Shown in pieces: positions 1-13,252 of a stretch of 64,000 bases of DNA. Both the position numbers and the translations under genes were made by a program. How positions within the stretch are numbered: the stretch's first letter is position 1; each line of letters starts with the position of its first letter. The stretch comes from Neurospora intermedia (Eukaryota; Ascomycota; Sordariomycetes; Sordariales; Sordariaceae): assembly GCA_037102815.1 (NCBI GenBank), contig BTPP01000002.1, forward strand, positions 3,224,001 to 3,288,000. The letters run 5' to 3'. The notes below the pieces were generated by a model. That model saw nothing but the letters and a program-made list of their open reading frames with translations, had not been told where the DNA came from and searched no databases.

Positions 1-1012
1 TTTCCAGCCCCTTTCGCATTCGAAGCCTTCATCATCGCCCGTTGCGGACCGTTGCAGGTACCCCGCCGGGCCTCCGTTTGTCGAAACCTGCAGGCGTCGG
101 AACCCCGCGGTGACTGGATAAACCAAGGTACAAAGGTACAACTGCCACCTTCTTCGAGGATTCGAGTCCAGCTCTTCAGATCGCCCCAGCCTGGCTAGTC
201 GTCGTTCAAATAAACAAGACACCTCGAGCTTAAAACGTGTTTGGTTTGCTCTTTTGCACACCATCTCGTCTTGGAAACGAACTTAAACCTTCATCTGGAA
301 CAGCGAGGCACGCTCTGTGACCGCAGGCATCTCATCACCACGACGAATATTGTCGTTTTGTCGTAACCTGTCCGACCACAGCCAACCGTACCGGACTGCA
401 CATTTTCTGATTCGTCCCTACGAGTCGCAAGTTACGAGTTACGATCACTTGCTTGTTTACTTTAGTCGACGCCTCAGCACTGACCACCGAGGGCCGCGTC
501 CAGAAAATACGCAAACTATCTGCCAGGTGCGTCTCCGTCACTTCAAAACTCCGTACTTCTATTTTTGTCACTCTCGAAACCTGGAGATTGGGGCAGCCAA
601 CACTCGAAGCAACCGTCTCGGCTTCGCACTGTCCAGACGAGCGGGCGAGAAAGTGGCCTACTTGAACTGCTCTCTTCCACATTCTTCCCATTACTTGCTC
701 GACGAAACACTCTTTCAACTTTGTATCACTTCAAGCAAATCCCCACCATCATCACATCTTTCTCACCACCTATTTCACACAGCTTTCTTTTCCCTTACTC
801 ACTTATCTTCTAGAGTCAAGGTCCAAAGACCGCCCAGGACTGATTCTGTCCCAGTTCAGAACTATTCACTCTCGAGGCAAGGTTGCCTCAAGTTGACACC
901 ATACAAGCACATCATCGGTAAGTCCTTGCGCCACACCTCGCTGTTTTATCCATAGTTTGTTGAATCCGTCAGCTTTAATTGGTTTGACGTTTGCTCCCCA
1001 GCTTTCTTAAAT
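1..1012 (+). promoter_or_regulatory. Upstream region and 5' UTR of the giant P-loop gene
   Basis: No gene is supported here. A reading frame at 317-955 has no family-like features and lies where the leader should be. A probable 5' UTR intron runs from the GTAAGT at 918 to the AG at 1001, just before the coding region. The part before 317 contains pyrimidine-rich promoter-like sequence but no motif I can name with confidence. Confidence 0.5.
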
Positions 1013-1024
1013 ATGTGTCAATGA
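1013..1024 (+). promoter_or_regulatory. Minimal uORF (ATG TGT CAA TGA)
   Basis: A three-codon upstream ORF lies just downstream of the inferred 5' UTR intron. Its stop codon overlaps the ATG at 1021, which is in frame with the main protein. A ribosome translating it would end exactly on that ATG. The preferred start at 1075 has a much better context (GGCCATGGC), so the uORF may tune reinitiation. The sequence shows the arrangement directly; its function is inferred. Confidence 0.4.
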
Positions 1025-1074
1025 TCGTGCGAGCTGATACGAACAAACTAGCTTGCCAACCCGCACATGTGGCC

Positions 1075-4000
1075 ATGGCTTCGAACCAGGAACTCTACCA
1101 TCACCTGGTTCTTGCGGCCAAGGTACCCACATCTCAACCCGATGCTCTAGAACCGCTCAACAGGGGCCTTATCGACTGTGCTATCAAGGCGTGTAACTTT
1201 CTGCGACGACAGTCTTCCCCCCAGCCGTGGGACTCTCTGCTTCCTTCCCTTGAGAAGTGTAGGGATGTTAATCATGACGGCATGCTCAGTAAGGCATCAC
1301 TGGAGGAGGCGTTCCGGGACATTGGAGGAAAGACGCTCATCTTGCATGTGGCGAGCCAAAATGCCGGCCTCCTCATCCGTCCCAGCTCAGAGTGAGTGGC
1401 CCCCGATCAGAAGAGGAACTTCATTGTATCTTTTTCTTTGGTTATTATGGACCTCGTCACTAACAGTCTCCTCTAGCGATTCAGTGATATTCGAAGCATT
1501 CGAGGCCTCCCCATCTTTGGAGGCTGTGCTGGGAGCCAAGAATGCCCTTTTGTGGGATTTCCCTGGTCGCGCGGCCCAGATCCCTATCAGCGAATTTCAG
1601 ACCGACTCGTTTAGATCCAATCTCGCCTTGTTTCTGGAAAAGGCCAGCATTGAGACTCTAAACGCCCTCAATGCGCGTGCTGTGAAGAAGCAGACAGCAG
1701 TCATTGAGACGCGTGACACCGCCGACTGCGCGCTGATTTCCCAGCTGCTCATATCCCTGCTGATTGCCATTGGTGGTCCCGTTAGCACTCCTAGATTTCG
1801 GAAGAGAGTCCGTGACGAGGTCAACTTCGACAACGCAAAGAAGCCTTGGAGAAGAGCTCCGATGTGGCTGATATTGCGCGTCGCCGTCCGACAAATGCTA
1901 TGTCTTGAACTCGGAAACGAAGCAGGACGAGCGACCTACAAGATGTTCATATGCGTCGTTCTCGCGCAATTTCTTGAACAGACCTCAAGAGAGCTCGCTG
2001 CTGAGATGGTCGTAAGTTGGAGACCTTTCCTTTCTTACCAACCATCGACAAGATATACTAATCCCATTGTTATTTTCTTCATTTAGATGACCCTCAGAGC
2101 CAAACTGTGTCGACGCCTCGCCAAGTTGGAATCGGACAAGCTGCAAGCATCCGAGTCAGCTCGCCCAGTATATGACCAGCTTTTGAACTGCTTGAGCCCC
2201 TGGTTCAAGACTGTCATTCAAGTTGCTACTCAAGAAGCAACACGGGCCTGGGAGCTGCATAAAGCTTCTGTCCAGCGAAAGATTTATCTCCTACCTCCCA
2301 AGTCCGACATCGCCAACTTCAAACTTCAGCTTCCAAACAGTTGGAATTATTTGAAATCACTTCTCTACCTAAATCCGTATCCTCTCAAAGAGATACCATG
2401 TCTCGACTTGCGAGCCATGAAGTCCGGCACGCTTGGACAGGCTACGAAGTTCGCCAACAAATATCTCAGACTGGCTGAACTTGAGGATGAAATTGAGCAA
2501 GCCATCGAACGAGAGGCGCGATCTCCTCCCGACTCCATGGATGGTTATCGTCTCGGATGTTTGCGCATCTCTGAAATGATCACGAGACTGATCAAGGAAG
2601 TTGGCGATGCTTATGATAACGATCCAGCGCAAATGAGCCACCACATTCTCAATGTAATGGATCTGTGGGTGTCGCTGGACCAGTATGCAACCTCTTTTTG
2701 TCCTCTCTTGATGGCTTATCATCCATTCTTTACTCCTGAGCCACTTGACTTGCTTCAGCTTGCGTCATTTTCCGACCTGTCCCGGCTCCATGAGATACAA
2801 GAGTACTTGAAGAAACGGGCAGCTACTGCCGCTGAATCCAAAACGATTTTCGCTCCACCGAGCCCCTCTTCGTTTGGAGTTCGGTACACACAGGAATGCG
2901 ACGATGGAGACAGACTGATCGCAGTGTGGGACACAATCAACGGAGAATGCCACCGTACCAGATACGACAAAATACAGGCATGGGTATCCGCTCTGAATCA
3001 GTACGAGGATCTCAACAGGAAGATGCATGGAGCTGGCTCTTGTCTCTGTATCCAGATATCCGAAACAGAGAGAGATGTGAGCAAATGCTTGCTTTGCTGG
3101 TGCAAAAGGCAAATGCGACGAATGGTCGTCGAGGTTCACGAAGATTACCTTCCTGAAGACAAAGACGAAGCAGCGACAATCGTTTTCGAACTTTGTGCGC
3201 CTGACTTCTTCACTGCATATCGGAATGCGACTTGGAAGATCCATCAAACATTAGCTCTTCAGGGGGTTGCTTCACATACGAAACCTGCAGATACCCTTTT
3301 GAGCTATTGCCAGCTAAAGGACTTCGCCTCCGCGAGTGCCCAATCGAGCACGGTGACCTTGGCTTCTGTACCCAAGTCGTGGCTTTCTACTCATTACCGA
3401 AATCTGCAAGTGCGAAACTCGCCTGAGCTGAAGGATATTGTTCTACCTCTTGCACTTCGCTTTGAGTACTTTGACCGGGAGTCGAACAGTTGGGTAAAAG
3501 ACCACGATCGTCCATTTCAGCTTGCCCGATTTTGTGGAGTGTCTCTTCCGAATGGTTTCGGGGCTATTGAAGGGACAAGAGATGGAGGGCAGACAACACG
3601 TCTTGTGCGAGAACCGTCGTCATACGAGATCGTTGCCAATCAAACCAAATGCCCTATCACTATGTCTACAGCCGAGTTTACAGCACATCAGCATCTGCTT
3701 TCCGGAACTTCTAGGCGTTGGCTAACAATGCTGTTGGAACTGAATACCCCAAACCTCAATTTCAGCTCTGAGGAAACTAGCCGTCTATTTTCCGAGCTCA
3801 TTACCCAAGCCGGAACGATGGAGAAAAGCACTAGCGTCTTAAGAGACGCTCATCTTATGTTCAAGGATGACGCTTTCTGTGCTCGGCTTGCAGAAGAGGT
3901 TGAGCGCAGGCTGACAACGATCAGTTGGAGGGATGTCTTTTGCATGGACGTGATGATTTCCATCACTCTGCGACTTTATGAGTTGGGCTCGAGTTCCACA

Positions 4001-7000
4001 AAGCGCTCAGCTGACAAACTCTTGATGAACGCTCGTCGTGTAACACTTCAGTGGCTCAAAGATCTGAGAGTGGAAGTTCGTGACGCCGCCCAAGAGGATA
4101 TAGCAGCCAGAGCAAGTGAATATGGAAGATGGGCGGCCATTCTCTGCCGCCGGACATTTTCTGGTCACTCGCCAAACTTGCCCATGTCATTGCAGGATCT
4201 TGTAACATTTCTCGAGGCTGCTATTGGCCTCCAAGAGAACATGTTGGTGGATGTCAGTAAACTTTCACAAAACTTCAAGCTCGTCCTCATCAGAGATCTG
4301 AAAGCTGCATACAGATTGCAGTCCACGGTTTCTCGGGCAATCAAGGCTTATCCCCAAGTAATTGAAGCGATCTTGGATCCGATTTGGCCCAATCCAACGA
4401 GTGACCCTCGGACATTCTCTGACTTGAAGTTCATGTCATCCCCCAACTCCCGCTGGATCGAACAGCAGATCATAACTCGCCATGGAATTTACAACGAGAA
4501 GTATATTGTACAGTTCAACTTCATTGAGGGTTATCTCCTCATCAACGGAAAGCCTCCGGGGACTCTTCCCGCCGAGATTCGGGATGACGAGATCGTGAAG
4601 GAACTTTTCGGCAATCAGCATCTGATGACACTTCCTTCAGCAATGCCGGGCATGAGCCACTCGCTGTTAGGTGAAGCCCATCATAAGCATCAAGTTCACT
4701 TCGGCATCCGGGATGGGCAAGTTATCATTCGTGCCAAAACCAGAGAAGGGACTGTCCTGGAACTCATCCCTCGACGCAAGTTTCGACAAGTCAAAGGGCA
4801 TGACATTCCAGCTAGTCTTATCGATGACTGCTTCCATTGGATGACCATATCGGACAGGGCATACCCACGGCTAGAGATCAGGCATGGTAAACCTTGGAGA
4901 CAGCACGATCACAACTGGGTTATAGACCTTAACACGAGGGTCGCGAGACGCAGGGACACCAGACTGATCGACCCACAGTCGAAGCTGTTCAAAATGGTCG
5001 AGGAAAACTTCAAATACTTTGAGCATCCTGAGAACTTGCTTGTGTACCAGCCAGGAAAAGGGAATATCGTTGTCAAACTTGAAAGGCTGGGCCTGACCTT
5101 CCGTGTCAATCACCGCGGACTTCTAGAAAGTAGGGAATTGCGCTCCGAGATGGACCCAAACCAAGACGCCGGAACCCTTTATGGATTCATGAGCAAGATA
5201 TGTCTTCGCGACCTCCGAGATCCATCTCAAAGAAGCATCATCACTGCTATGGGCGTACCATCATGGACTCGCCAAGGATCACGGACAGTGATTCAGGCCG
5301 CCCCGGTCAGTCAATACGGACTGTTCTCTATTGACAACGTGCTAGGGCGCCTTTGGTGTCTACCTGAGCCGAGAAATCTCTATGCGAAGGCGTTGTTCCA
5401 TGCTCTCACTACTTCTCCGTTCCCTGATCCACTTACTGGACGTACTGGAAGGGACGAGGCACAGCATCTACTGCAATCCGGGCTTTGTCAGCCGTGGCAG
5501 CCCCTAGACAACGACGACCTAGCCATGCTGCGGTTCATTCATCAGAACCTATGCCCGCGTCGGGAGTACTACCCGCCAAATCAAAGGAAACTGCAGACTG
5601 CTATCTGGGAGAGACACTTGTCGTATGCTCAGCATGACGGATATGATGCAATTGTCCAGGCTATCATTGCCAAATCGAATCGTTTATCCTCTTTCCACAA
5701 CAACACAACAACACCACCGTCATGTTCCGGTGTTTACATCTCCCATCTTCGGGAGCGTGGTTTGCTTCGGCAATCTTTGTATGAGGCAAGTTCCTATTGC
5801 CCTTTCACTTTAACCGGTCGAGGAGACGAACTGTATCATTCCAGAGATTGGAATATGACAACAAAAAGATGTGGCAACGTGTTCCGCATTGTACGCCAGA
5901 TTACAGACGATGATTTCAAGTTCAACAGGACGAAGCCCTTGTCAGAAATATTGGAGGACTGGAAAGTGATTGGAGGCTTCAAGGGTGCTCCGGAACATGA
6001 ATTCTTTTCCCTGATTGACGTCATTGAGAGAATGCCGAGCAATCAGTTTGGAAGCATGGTTTCATTCTGTTGCAACATTCTGCCAGGCGACAAATACGCG
6101 TTGCCGTTCAGGTTAGCACCATTGGTCTTCAGAGACAATGCTGACATGGATTTGGCTGTGTCGTTTGCGGCGTTCTCCCGTTTCAAAGAGCTTAAGGCTC
6201 TCGAACAGCCTAAAGTCGCTTTTTTTGCGGATTTCCGGCGTCACGAGTCACCCACCTTGGATATGATTCAAGGAATCATCCGACAACACGCTTCGGAGCT
6301 TCCCGTACCTCTCAACCTCCCGTCTGTCAAGGCAAGATCCAAGTTTCTGAGGGAACAAGAACATCACAAACAGTTATGCATTTCGGAAGAAAAACGCATT
6401 GCTGAACTAATACATTGTCAATGGCCTACGGAAGCCTTGTCATTTGAAGGCATCGAATCCTCTGTGATTGACTGTTATGAGGTTCTTCAGACGCTCGAGC
6501 CACGGTGGAAGCAGCTCTGGGACAACCACCAACTTTCTCTATGGACAGACTCAGTCGATGTTGTTCTCTCAAAACACTCCAGTGCCTACGAGCTTCCAAC
6601 AATGCTCATTCCGACCGACACTCGATCTTACCAGTTACCCAGGCGAAAAGAAGTCGTTCCTTCCCTTGCCAGCGATCTACTCCCCAAATCAGGGCCACAA
6701 AGCTTGCCCCTCTCAGCCGAAGTCAACGAGAGTCAGTCCACGCATTTGAGTGCATTGGGACCAAAGGCAGATCGCGGGAAAAATATAGTTTGTCCAGAAC
6801 ATCACGAGCTTGATTGCATTCTTGTCAGCCTCGCCAAAGAACCAGGCTCTATTCGCCAAGAATATGCCAATGATTTACGGAGAAGCCTCAAGGCGCTACA
6901 GAGTGCACCTCGCCGGGTCAAAGTGGATATTCGTCCCACCCTCGCTTTGATGGACAGCCAAATCTTGTCGTGTGAGCAGTTGATAAGAACACATATGGAC

Positions 7001-10000
7001 GCAATACAGCAATCATGGTCTATGGACGACAGCGGCTCCCCGTGGCTGATCGCAGGTGGGCTCTGGCCTAGTGGAAGTAAAATTACCATGATGGAGCAGC
7101 TTCGGTCCGTGGCGGAAAACAGTTTTGGAGATGGAATGAAGAGTGCTTTGGTCGGCCTTGGGATTATGCTCACGAGATTGCAGAAACTGCGACGGATGAG
7201 GCATGCTCACCTTCAGGGCAACAGCCAACGAGTTCTCGATGAACTGGCCAATCCAGGGCATACGAACTGGGATGCGGAGGAGTATCCAGATTTTCTGCTG
7301 CTTGAATTGGAGAGCAACATCCTGATTCGCGATGAACAATTTGAGGTTGCTCAGGCGATTATCACGCCTAACTCAAAGTCGAACTCGGTTTTGCAGTTGA
7401 ACATGGGAAAGGTAAGTCGATTTCTCAGCTTTACTGAAACTTGACTAATTTCATCAAAACACTGTACAGGGAAAAACATCAGTCATCACGCCAATGGCCG
7501 CAGCAATACTGGCAGACAAGCAGCAGCTTTGCAGACTTATTGTGCCCAAGGCTCTCCTCTTGCAAACAGCACAGATCATGCAATCGAGGCTGGGTGGTTT
7601 GGTTGGCCGCGAGATTCGGCATATTCCATTTTCGCGGCGGACTAAAGCAGGGCTGGAGATGCTAAACGTGTTTGAGGAGTTGCATCACGAGATACTCAAT
7701 TCTGGGGGAGTAATTCTGGCATTGCCGGAATCCATCATGTCGTTCTCGCTCAGTGGCCTTCAAAGTATGGTCGACTCCAAATCGAAACAAGCGCGACAAA
7801 TGGTCGAATTTCAACGCTGGCTCACGGAAACCTCGAGAGACATCCTGGATGAATCGGATGTTACACTGGCCGTCAAAACACAGCTCATTTACCCCAGTGG
7901 TACTGAGAAAGCTGTGGATGGCCATCCACATAGGTTAGATCATTCTTTGTCGTGTCAATGGCACCTTCATATGCTAACATCTTTTTCCCCTGGCAGATGG
8001 CATGTTGCACAGGCTCTCCTCGGCCTTGTCGAGGCCCATGTTCCCGACCTTCGCCTGACGTTTGGCCGCCGTATTGAAGTGGAGAAGCATGGCTTGGCCT
8101 TTCCGCGAGTTTATATCCTGGACTCGGAAGTCGAGCAAGAGTTGAAGCGACGCATCATTGATGATGTTTGTGCTGGAAAATCACCTACCTTTCATCTTGC
8201 TGAGTCTGTTCAGCCGAGCGTTAAGGCAAGACTGAAGCACGCTCTGAGCGATCCAGTTGTGGAGGACTTTCAAATCAACAAGGCGAAGCGAGCGTTTGTT
8301 GACAGAAATTCTGCTGGTGACAAAATCCTGCTGCTTCGAGGTTTGATACACAGCGGTATTCTTTTGCTTTGTCTGAAGAAGAGATGGAACGTACAGTATG
8401 GGCTGCATCCCGATCGTATACCCATTGCCGTTCCCTTCGAGGTATGTTCATTGTATCCGGTTATCCTTCTCAAGGTGTTTAGCTAACGTATACCGCTTGT
8501 ACTAGGCAAAGGGTGTCCCATCCGCCAACGCGGAGTTCGGTCATCCTGACGTCGCCATCATCTTCACTTGTCTCGCCTTTTACTACTCTGGTCTAACTTT
8601 GAAGCAATTCACCGACTGTCTTGGCAGCGTTCTGAAGTCTGATGACCCGCAGTCTGAGTACGACATCTGGACTCAGGGCTGCGCCAATCTTCCTCAGGAT
8701 CTTCGACAGTGGAATCTGATCAATGCCGAAGACCATCTTCAGGTAGACCAGTTGTGGAAGCTCCTCCGGCTCAACAAGGCAGTGTTGAATTATTATCTAA
8801 ACACATTTGTGTTCCCGAAACACTGCAAGCAGTTCGAAGTCAAGCTTCAGACATCTGGATGGGATATCCCTCTCTTTCCACGAATAACCGACAAGCAAGC
8901 ACAATCAGCTCGGACCACTGGCTTCAGCGGTACGAATGACAACAAATATTTGCTTCCACTTACCATCAAGCAAGATGACCTCCCCAGTTTGTCACAGACC
9001 AATGCCGAAGTTCTCACGTATCTTCTTGAGAGAAGAAACCGGGGGTACGAGAAGTTGGCTGAACATAGCGGGAGACAAGCTGGGAGAAGACTCACAGAGT
9101 CTGATCTTCTCAAACGCTTGTCACAGAAAAGAATACGGATTCTCATTGATGCCGGTGCGTTTGTGCTGGAGAAGGGAAACCAGGAAGTGGTAAAAGAATG
9201 GCTGAGTTATGACACTTACCCCCCGGCGGCAGTCTTTTTCAATGAAGACAACAAAGCCATGGTGCTGTCCCGCGGGTCCAGAAAGCCGGTTCCATTGCTA
9301 GCCACCCCATATGCTGAAAACCTGGAAGACTGCCTGGTGTACCTCGACGAAGCGCACACCCGCGGGACGGATCTCAAATTACCACAAGCCGCTTGTGGAG
9401 CTCTGACATTGGCATTGAATCAGACCAAAGATCATACTGTTCAAGCCGCTATGAGACTTCGACAACTGGGCACAACGCAGTCAATAGTCTTCTGTGCGCC
9501 ACCTGAGGTCGATCACGACATTCGGAAGGTGTGCCAGCTCTCTTGGCTACACCATATCGACTCCGGACATTGCGTACGGTGGCTCCTTGAAATGACCTGT
9601 CGTGCTAACGAAAGTCTTCGCCCATTGTATGTAGCACAAGGAACGGACTTCTGCAAGAGGATGAACTCCGCGTTGGAGAATCCGAATTATGTTGGTTCAA
9701 CGAAGCATCGCGACGCTCATACGAGCGTGATCCTTCAGAAGGAGTGCTCGACGCTGAAGGAAATCTATGGAAGCAAAGCGCAAAGTTCGGGTTTGGATGT
9801 TGGTCTTCCGGCAATTACAAATTCGAAGCTGCGATCCTTCTACGAAACGCTCACCAAGAAGAAGAAGGACTTGACCCATACTACGTCCGAGGCCCTTGCT
9901 TGTGCTCTTGATGAAGTAGAGCAGGAGCGCGAAGTCGAGTTTCAGGTTGAGGAGATCCGCCAGGTGCGCAAACCCATTCACCACGATGCCTTGGAGTTTC

Positions 10001-11020
10001 CTGGGATGCATCCAAACATCCTGAGGTTCATAAAGAAGGGTGTGCTACGGGGCACGGATGGCTATGAGCATGCCTTCACCGCCCTAGGGAGGACCACATT
10101 GGGGAGAAAGTATGAGGTTCGCTCAACGGGCTCGAAATTCTATGTGTCATCCGAGTTCCGGCGCACTATTTCAGCCAGCAAAGACCCAAGCGATAATTTT
10201 TTTGTAAGTCTTCACTAATCATGTCAAAGAGTCGGTCAATCAGCTAACTGATGCGATATTGCAGAGACCCGTAGAATGGATTCTCTACGCTCCCCGCACT
10301 CAGACGGCGTTGGTCCTCATTCCTGAGGAAGCCGAAATGGCAATCCCCATGTTGCGTGCCGCTGAAAACCGCAGCCCGGTCCATCTCATTCCCTATGCTT
10401 CCCCAGTCACGCGAAACATGACCTCGCTAGGCCGACTTACCTATTACTCATTCCCTTCGCTATCTAAAAGCACTAAAATTCCAGATTGGCTTACAATCGA
10501 AATCGGAATCCTCGCCGGTCGTCTTTACTTTGACTTTACCGAGTACGGCGCCATTGTCAAGTATCTCCAAGCGGACAGAGCCAATGAAGCAGAAGGAGAA
10601 GGCGCCGACGACAACTGCAAACCAACGTCTTCACTTGTTGATGGCCACACTGAAGTCGAATTTGCCAAGAATCCTCTCGCCTTCGTCCTCGACTGGCTCA
10701 CACAGCGGAGGCGCGGACAGGACATCACGCATACCCCTATGGGATACGTGTGTCAGCGCCGGAAGTTGAGCGCTGAACATCCGTTTTTCAGGTCGTCCGA
10801 GGTGGAGGTGTCCGAGGTTGGCGGAACGTCGCCAAAGAGAAGAAGCGACAAAGAGGACGAGTCAGACTCGGATGGAGAGTATGACATGGTTGAGATGGAC
10901 CAGTCAGACGATGATGGTGGCGAGGATGCGTCTGCGGTTGAGGAATGGCACCGTGAGGATGAAGGAAAGATGCATGATTCTTTCGAGGATAGTAGCAGGC
11001 TAACTGACGATGCGGAGTGA
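1075..11020 (+). CDS. Giant DUF6606/DUF3638/DUF3645 P-loop protein
   Basis: This encodes about 3,179 aa from exons 1075-1391, 1477-2011, 2087-7411, 7470-7933, 7997-8441, 8506-10203 and 10265-11020; every junction keeps frame. The start at 1075 places the family's opening block (YHHLVLAAKVP) about eight residues in, as usual for DUF6606; an in-frame ATG at 1021 is the alternative. The DUF6606-like region includes an RDTAD motif and a WRRAPMWLILRVA stretch. A Walker A-like sequence (NMGKGKTS, about residues 2056-2063) is rebuilt only by splicing. A conserved AEFGHPDVAI block follows at about 2371, and a DEAH box continuing into HTRGTDLKLP starts at about 2643. The C-terminus is very acidic. Fungal homologues are often labelled ubiquitin hydrolase, but I see no deubiquitinase triad; the sequence supports an ATP-binding, helicase-like or other P-loop role of unknown substrate. 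Intron 4 (7934-7996, 63 nt) has no stop in frame. Confidence 0.9.
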
Positions 11021-11685
11021 AGATGTGGCGTCAGTTCGAGAGCTGATTGATGGTGTTATTTGCTTTGGACATTTGCTCATGGCGGGCTTTTGTTGGGGTG
11101 GAGTTATTGTCGGATTTTGAGGGACTTCTGCTTGGTTGTTGGTCATTTAGGGCTAGCACTGGATTTGTAGAAGTAGCGTTGTCAGATTATGTTGTTTGTG
11201 GTCTTTTCCTATTTGCCTTTTACTGAACAGGACTTCAAGCTCGTGTGGGTTGATTAACCTACATAGCGTTCATAGGATTACTAAGCACTTGCTTGTTTCA
11301 GTAGCTGTTTTATCTAATTCCATTCGTAAAATCCACAACTCTGTTGTAAGCCATAAGCATGTCGCAGTGGATCATGCAGAAATCGCTATGTTTGTAACTC
11401 TTTGACATGCTACACTCTAACATAAGACTTGTAGGTGGTGGGCTGCCCCCAAGGATAAAAGACAATGATGCCAACAAGATGCGTATAAGCGTTGCCCGAG
11501 AGCATTGAACAAACCCCGTCCGTCCGATAGCGAGATAAAAAATAAAAAATAAAAATTTATGTCAAAGAAATCAGGCACGACGATACTCTACTGTTGTACT
11601 GTAACGACGATGACCTAGTGCGTAACGCAGGATAAACTCTACAAGTCGACAACTAGAGGTAAAGTATTGACTATTTATAAACTAA

Positions 11686-11770
11686 GGCTACATGTGGGAA
11701 TCGAGCCCACTGCCTCACCTGGCAATTCCGCGAGTGGGGAAGCGTCCATAACCGCTCAGCTACTGGCCCC
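11686..11770 (-). tRNA. Degenerate type II tRNA-like sequence
   Basis: Read on the minus strand this has a D-arm-like TAGCTGAGCGGTTA, a variable-arm-like hairpin (TGCC/GGCA) and a perfect T-stem GTGGG/CCCAC around CTCGATT. I cannot pair a seven-base acceptor stem or assign an anticodon, so it is probably a pseudogene or tRNA-derived repeat. Its 3' part (CCCACATGTAGCC) is shared with the tRNA-like sequence near 15.9 kb. It would be Leu/Ser type if anything. Confidence 0.35.
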
Positions 11771-12323
11771 TAAATTTGCTTAAAGGTGTCACACTTGAGG
11801 GAAGCAATGCCGTTTGCCATTCATAATGTAAGTATGGGTACCTAGGATACATAGGACAATGGGGCTTCTCTTAGCGGCCAGGTTCTACTCCTTTGAAGGT
11901 CCATGAACCAGCCGAACAGCTATAAAACTTTGTATAACAGTGATGTATTACAGTCCAAGAATGCTTTGTTACTAATAAGATCAAGACCTCGGGTGAACTC
12001 TGCTAGGCCTGTTTTAGCAGTCTATTCATGTGTTTTGTCCGATGGTGTAAGCGTGATGTATGCGCTGGTGGTTGATAGGTATAGGTGACAATGCGTGCGA
12101 CTCCTTGGTGTGCTAGTTACCTGTAGTGATAAAGATCCGTGATCCAGTCAATAACTTTGCTCATGGAATGTGATGCGGCAAAAGTCTTGGTGTCTATTAC
12201 TTCATTTTCTTATGCAAATATTGTCGGAGCGTAGAGGTACCTATTGGGTTTCCTGGGATGCCACCATCATACATAAAGAACTGTGAAGAATAGAACATAC
12301 CTCTATGCTGAACAACTCTTTCG

Positions 12324-12380
12324 TTTCTTTTTTTTTTTTTTTTTCTTTTTTTTTTTTTTGTTTTTCTTCTTTTTTTCTTT
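12324..12380 (+). repeat. T-rich homopolymer tract
   Basis: This is almost pure T with scattered C and G, in the gene-poor interval. On the minus strand it would be an A-rich tail, but no coding relic adjoins it. It is simple sequence without supported function. Confidence 0.8.
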
Positions 12381-13107
12381 AATCGTCTCGTGAGCAGACG
12401 GAAGGGGCGAGGCAGACTGGTAATGTCAGTGAGGGTGGAAGACGGTATACGATTAGGCGAGACCGCGGTGCTCCAGGTGTTCTAGTAGTCGGATCATATG
12501 CGGGTTTGTTCACAAGGGTGGTTGGGTGGAAACCATTACAGTTGGAATTTGGTAGCAGACGGCGCGATTCGATCGCGGCCTAGGTAGGTATGAAGCGGGG
12601 ATTTTTAGTCCTGCGACGTCCATCATCGCAAGGTTTCGCCTACCAAAAGCCTAGAGAGGAACCCCATGTCAATATGGTGCTGTACTTACTTATAGCTTGA
12701 AAAGAAGGTTTTTATCATTTTCTCAATTGTTTCTCATCATTAGCGATACTTCACAGTCGGGGGCTCGCGCTTGGCACAGGTTAGCCGGACACCGAGCAGC
12801 ATGGACACTCCGGCGAAACGTCACGGCGATAGCAATTTCGAATTCGACAAGCTATCAAAAATAATTCAAGAGGTTCATATATGCGTGTGAGAAGGTCTCA
12901 ATTTACTCAGCGGGAAGGTCATGGTGTTGTTCTCTCTTGTTGTGGAAGATCCCTAAACTTTCCTGTGCGGCAACTTTGTGAGGTAACCGATTGTTATGCG
13001 CTAACCCATGAATCCATCCATATTCCATCGTACCCTTGACAAATCATGTGAAAAGAGCTATTGCCGGGAGTGGAAAAAAACATGTGTTGATCATACGTCA
13101 TGTCATC

Positions 13108-13252
13108 TCACTCCTCCATGGGGATATCATCCTCGTCCTCCACGTCAAAACCACCCTCGAATCCCTGGGCGCATTCCTCCACCTCACTCCTCCTCAGACT
13201 CTTCCTCCGAATCTGTGCTATACAAGCCGTCCATCTCCTCGTCATCTGGCTT
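13108..13252 (-). pseudogene. Acidic-tail remnant of family copy 1
   Basis: Immediately after the TAG of copy 1, the same frame (13252-13187) encodes Lys-Pro-Asp-Asp followed by Glu/Ser/Asp-rich residues and then TGA. The frame ending at 13108 continues with an equally acidic stretch (VEDEDDIPMEE at its end). Two adjacent acidic runs in different frames suggest one ancestral tail broken by a stop codon and an indel. It matches in character the acidic C-terminus of the copy at 24.3 kb. A processed intron cannot be excluded. Confidence 0.45.

Larger units (their letters stand above)
11021..13252. other. Gene-poor interval downstream of the giant gene
   Basis: Only short unsupported reading frames are present. 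The interval holds the 3' region of the giant gene, a degenerate tRNA-like sequence at 11686-11770 on the minus strand and a T-rich tract at 12324-12380. A weak second tRNA-like stretch lies near 12560-12660. The acidic-tail remnants of the 13.3 kb family gene lie at 13108-13252. No promoter or further gene is convincing. Confidence 0.5.

Noticed and set aside
317-955. 212-codon frame before the giant gene
   Set aside because: No domain-like features, overlaps other frames of equal length, and lies in the presumed leader containing a splice donor.
12560-12660. Possible fourth tRNA-like sequence on the minus strand
   Set aside because: A short T-arm-like palindrome and a GGACTAAAAATCC hairpin are present, but no acceptor or D-arm pairing can be built.
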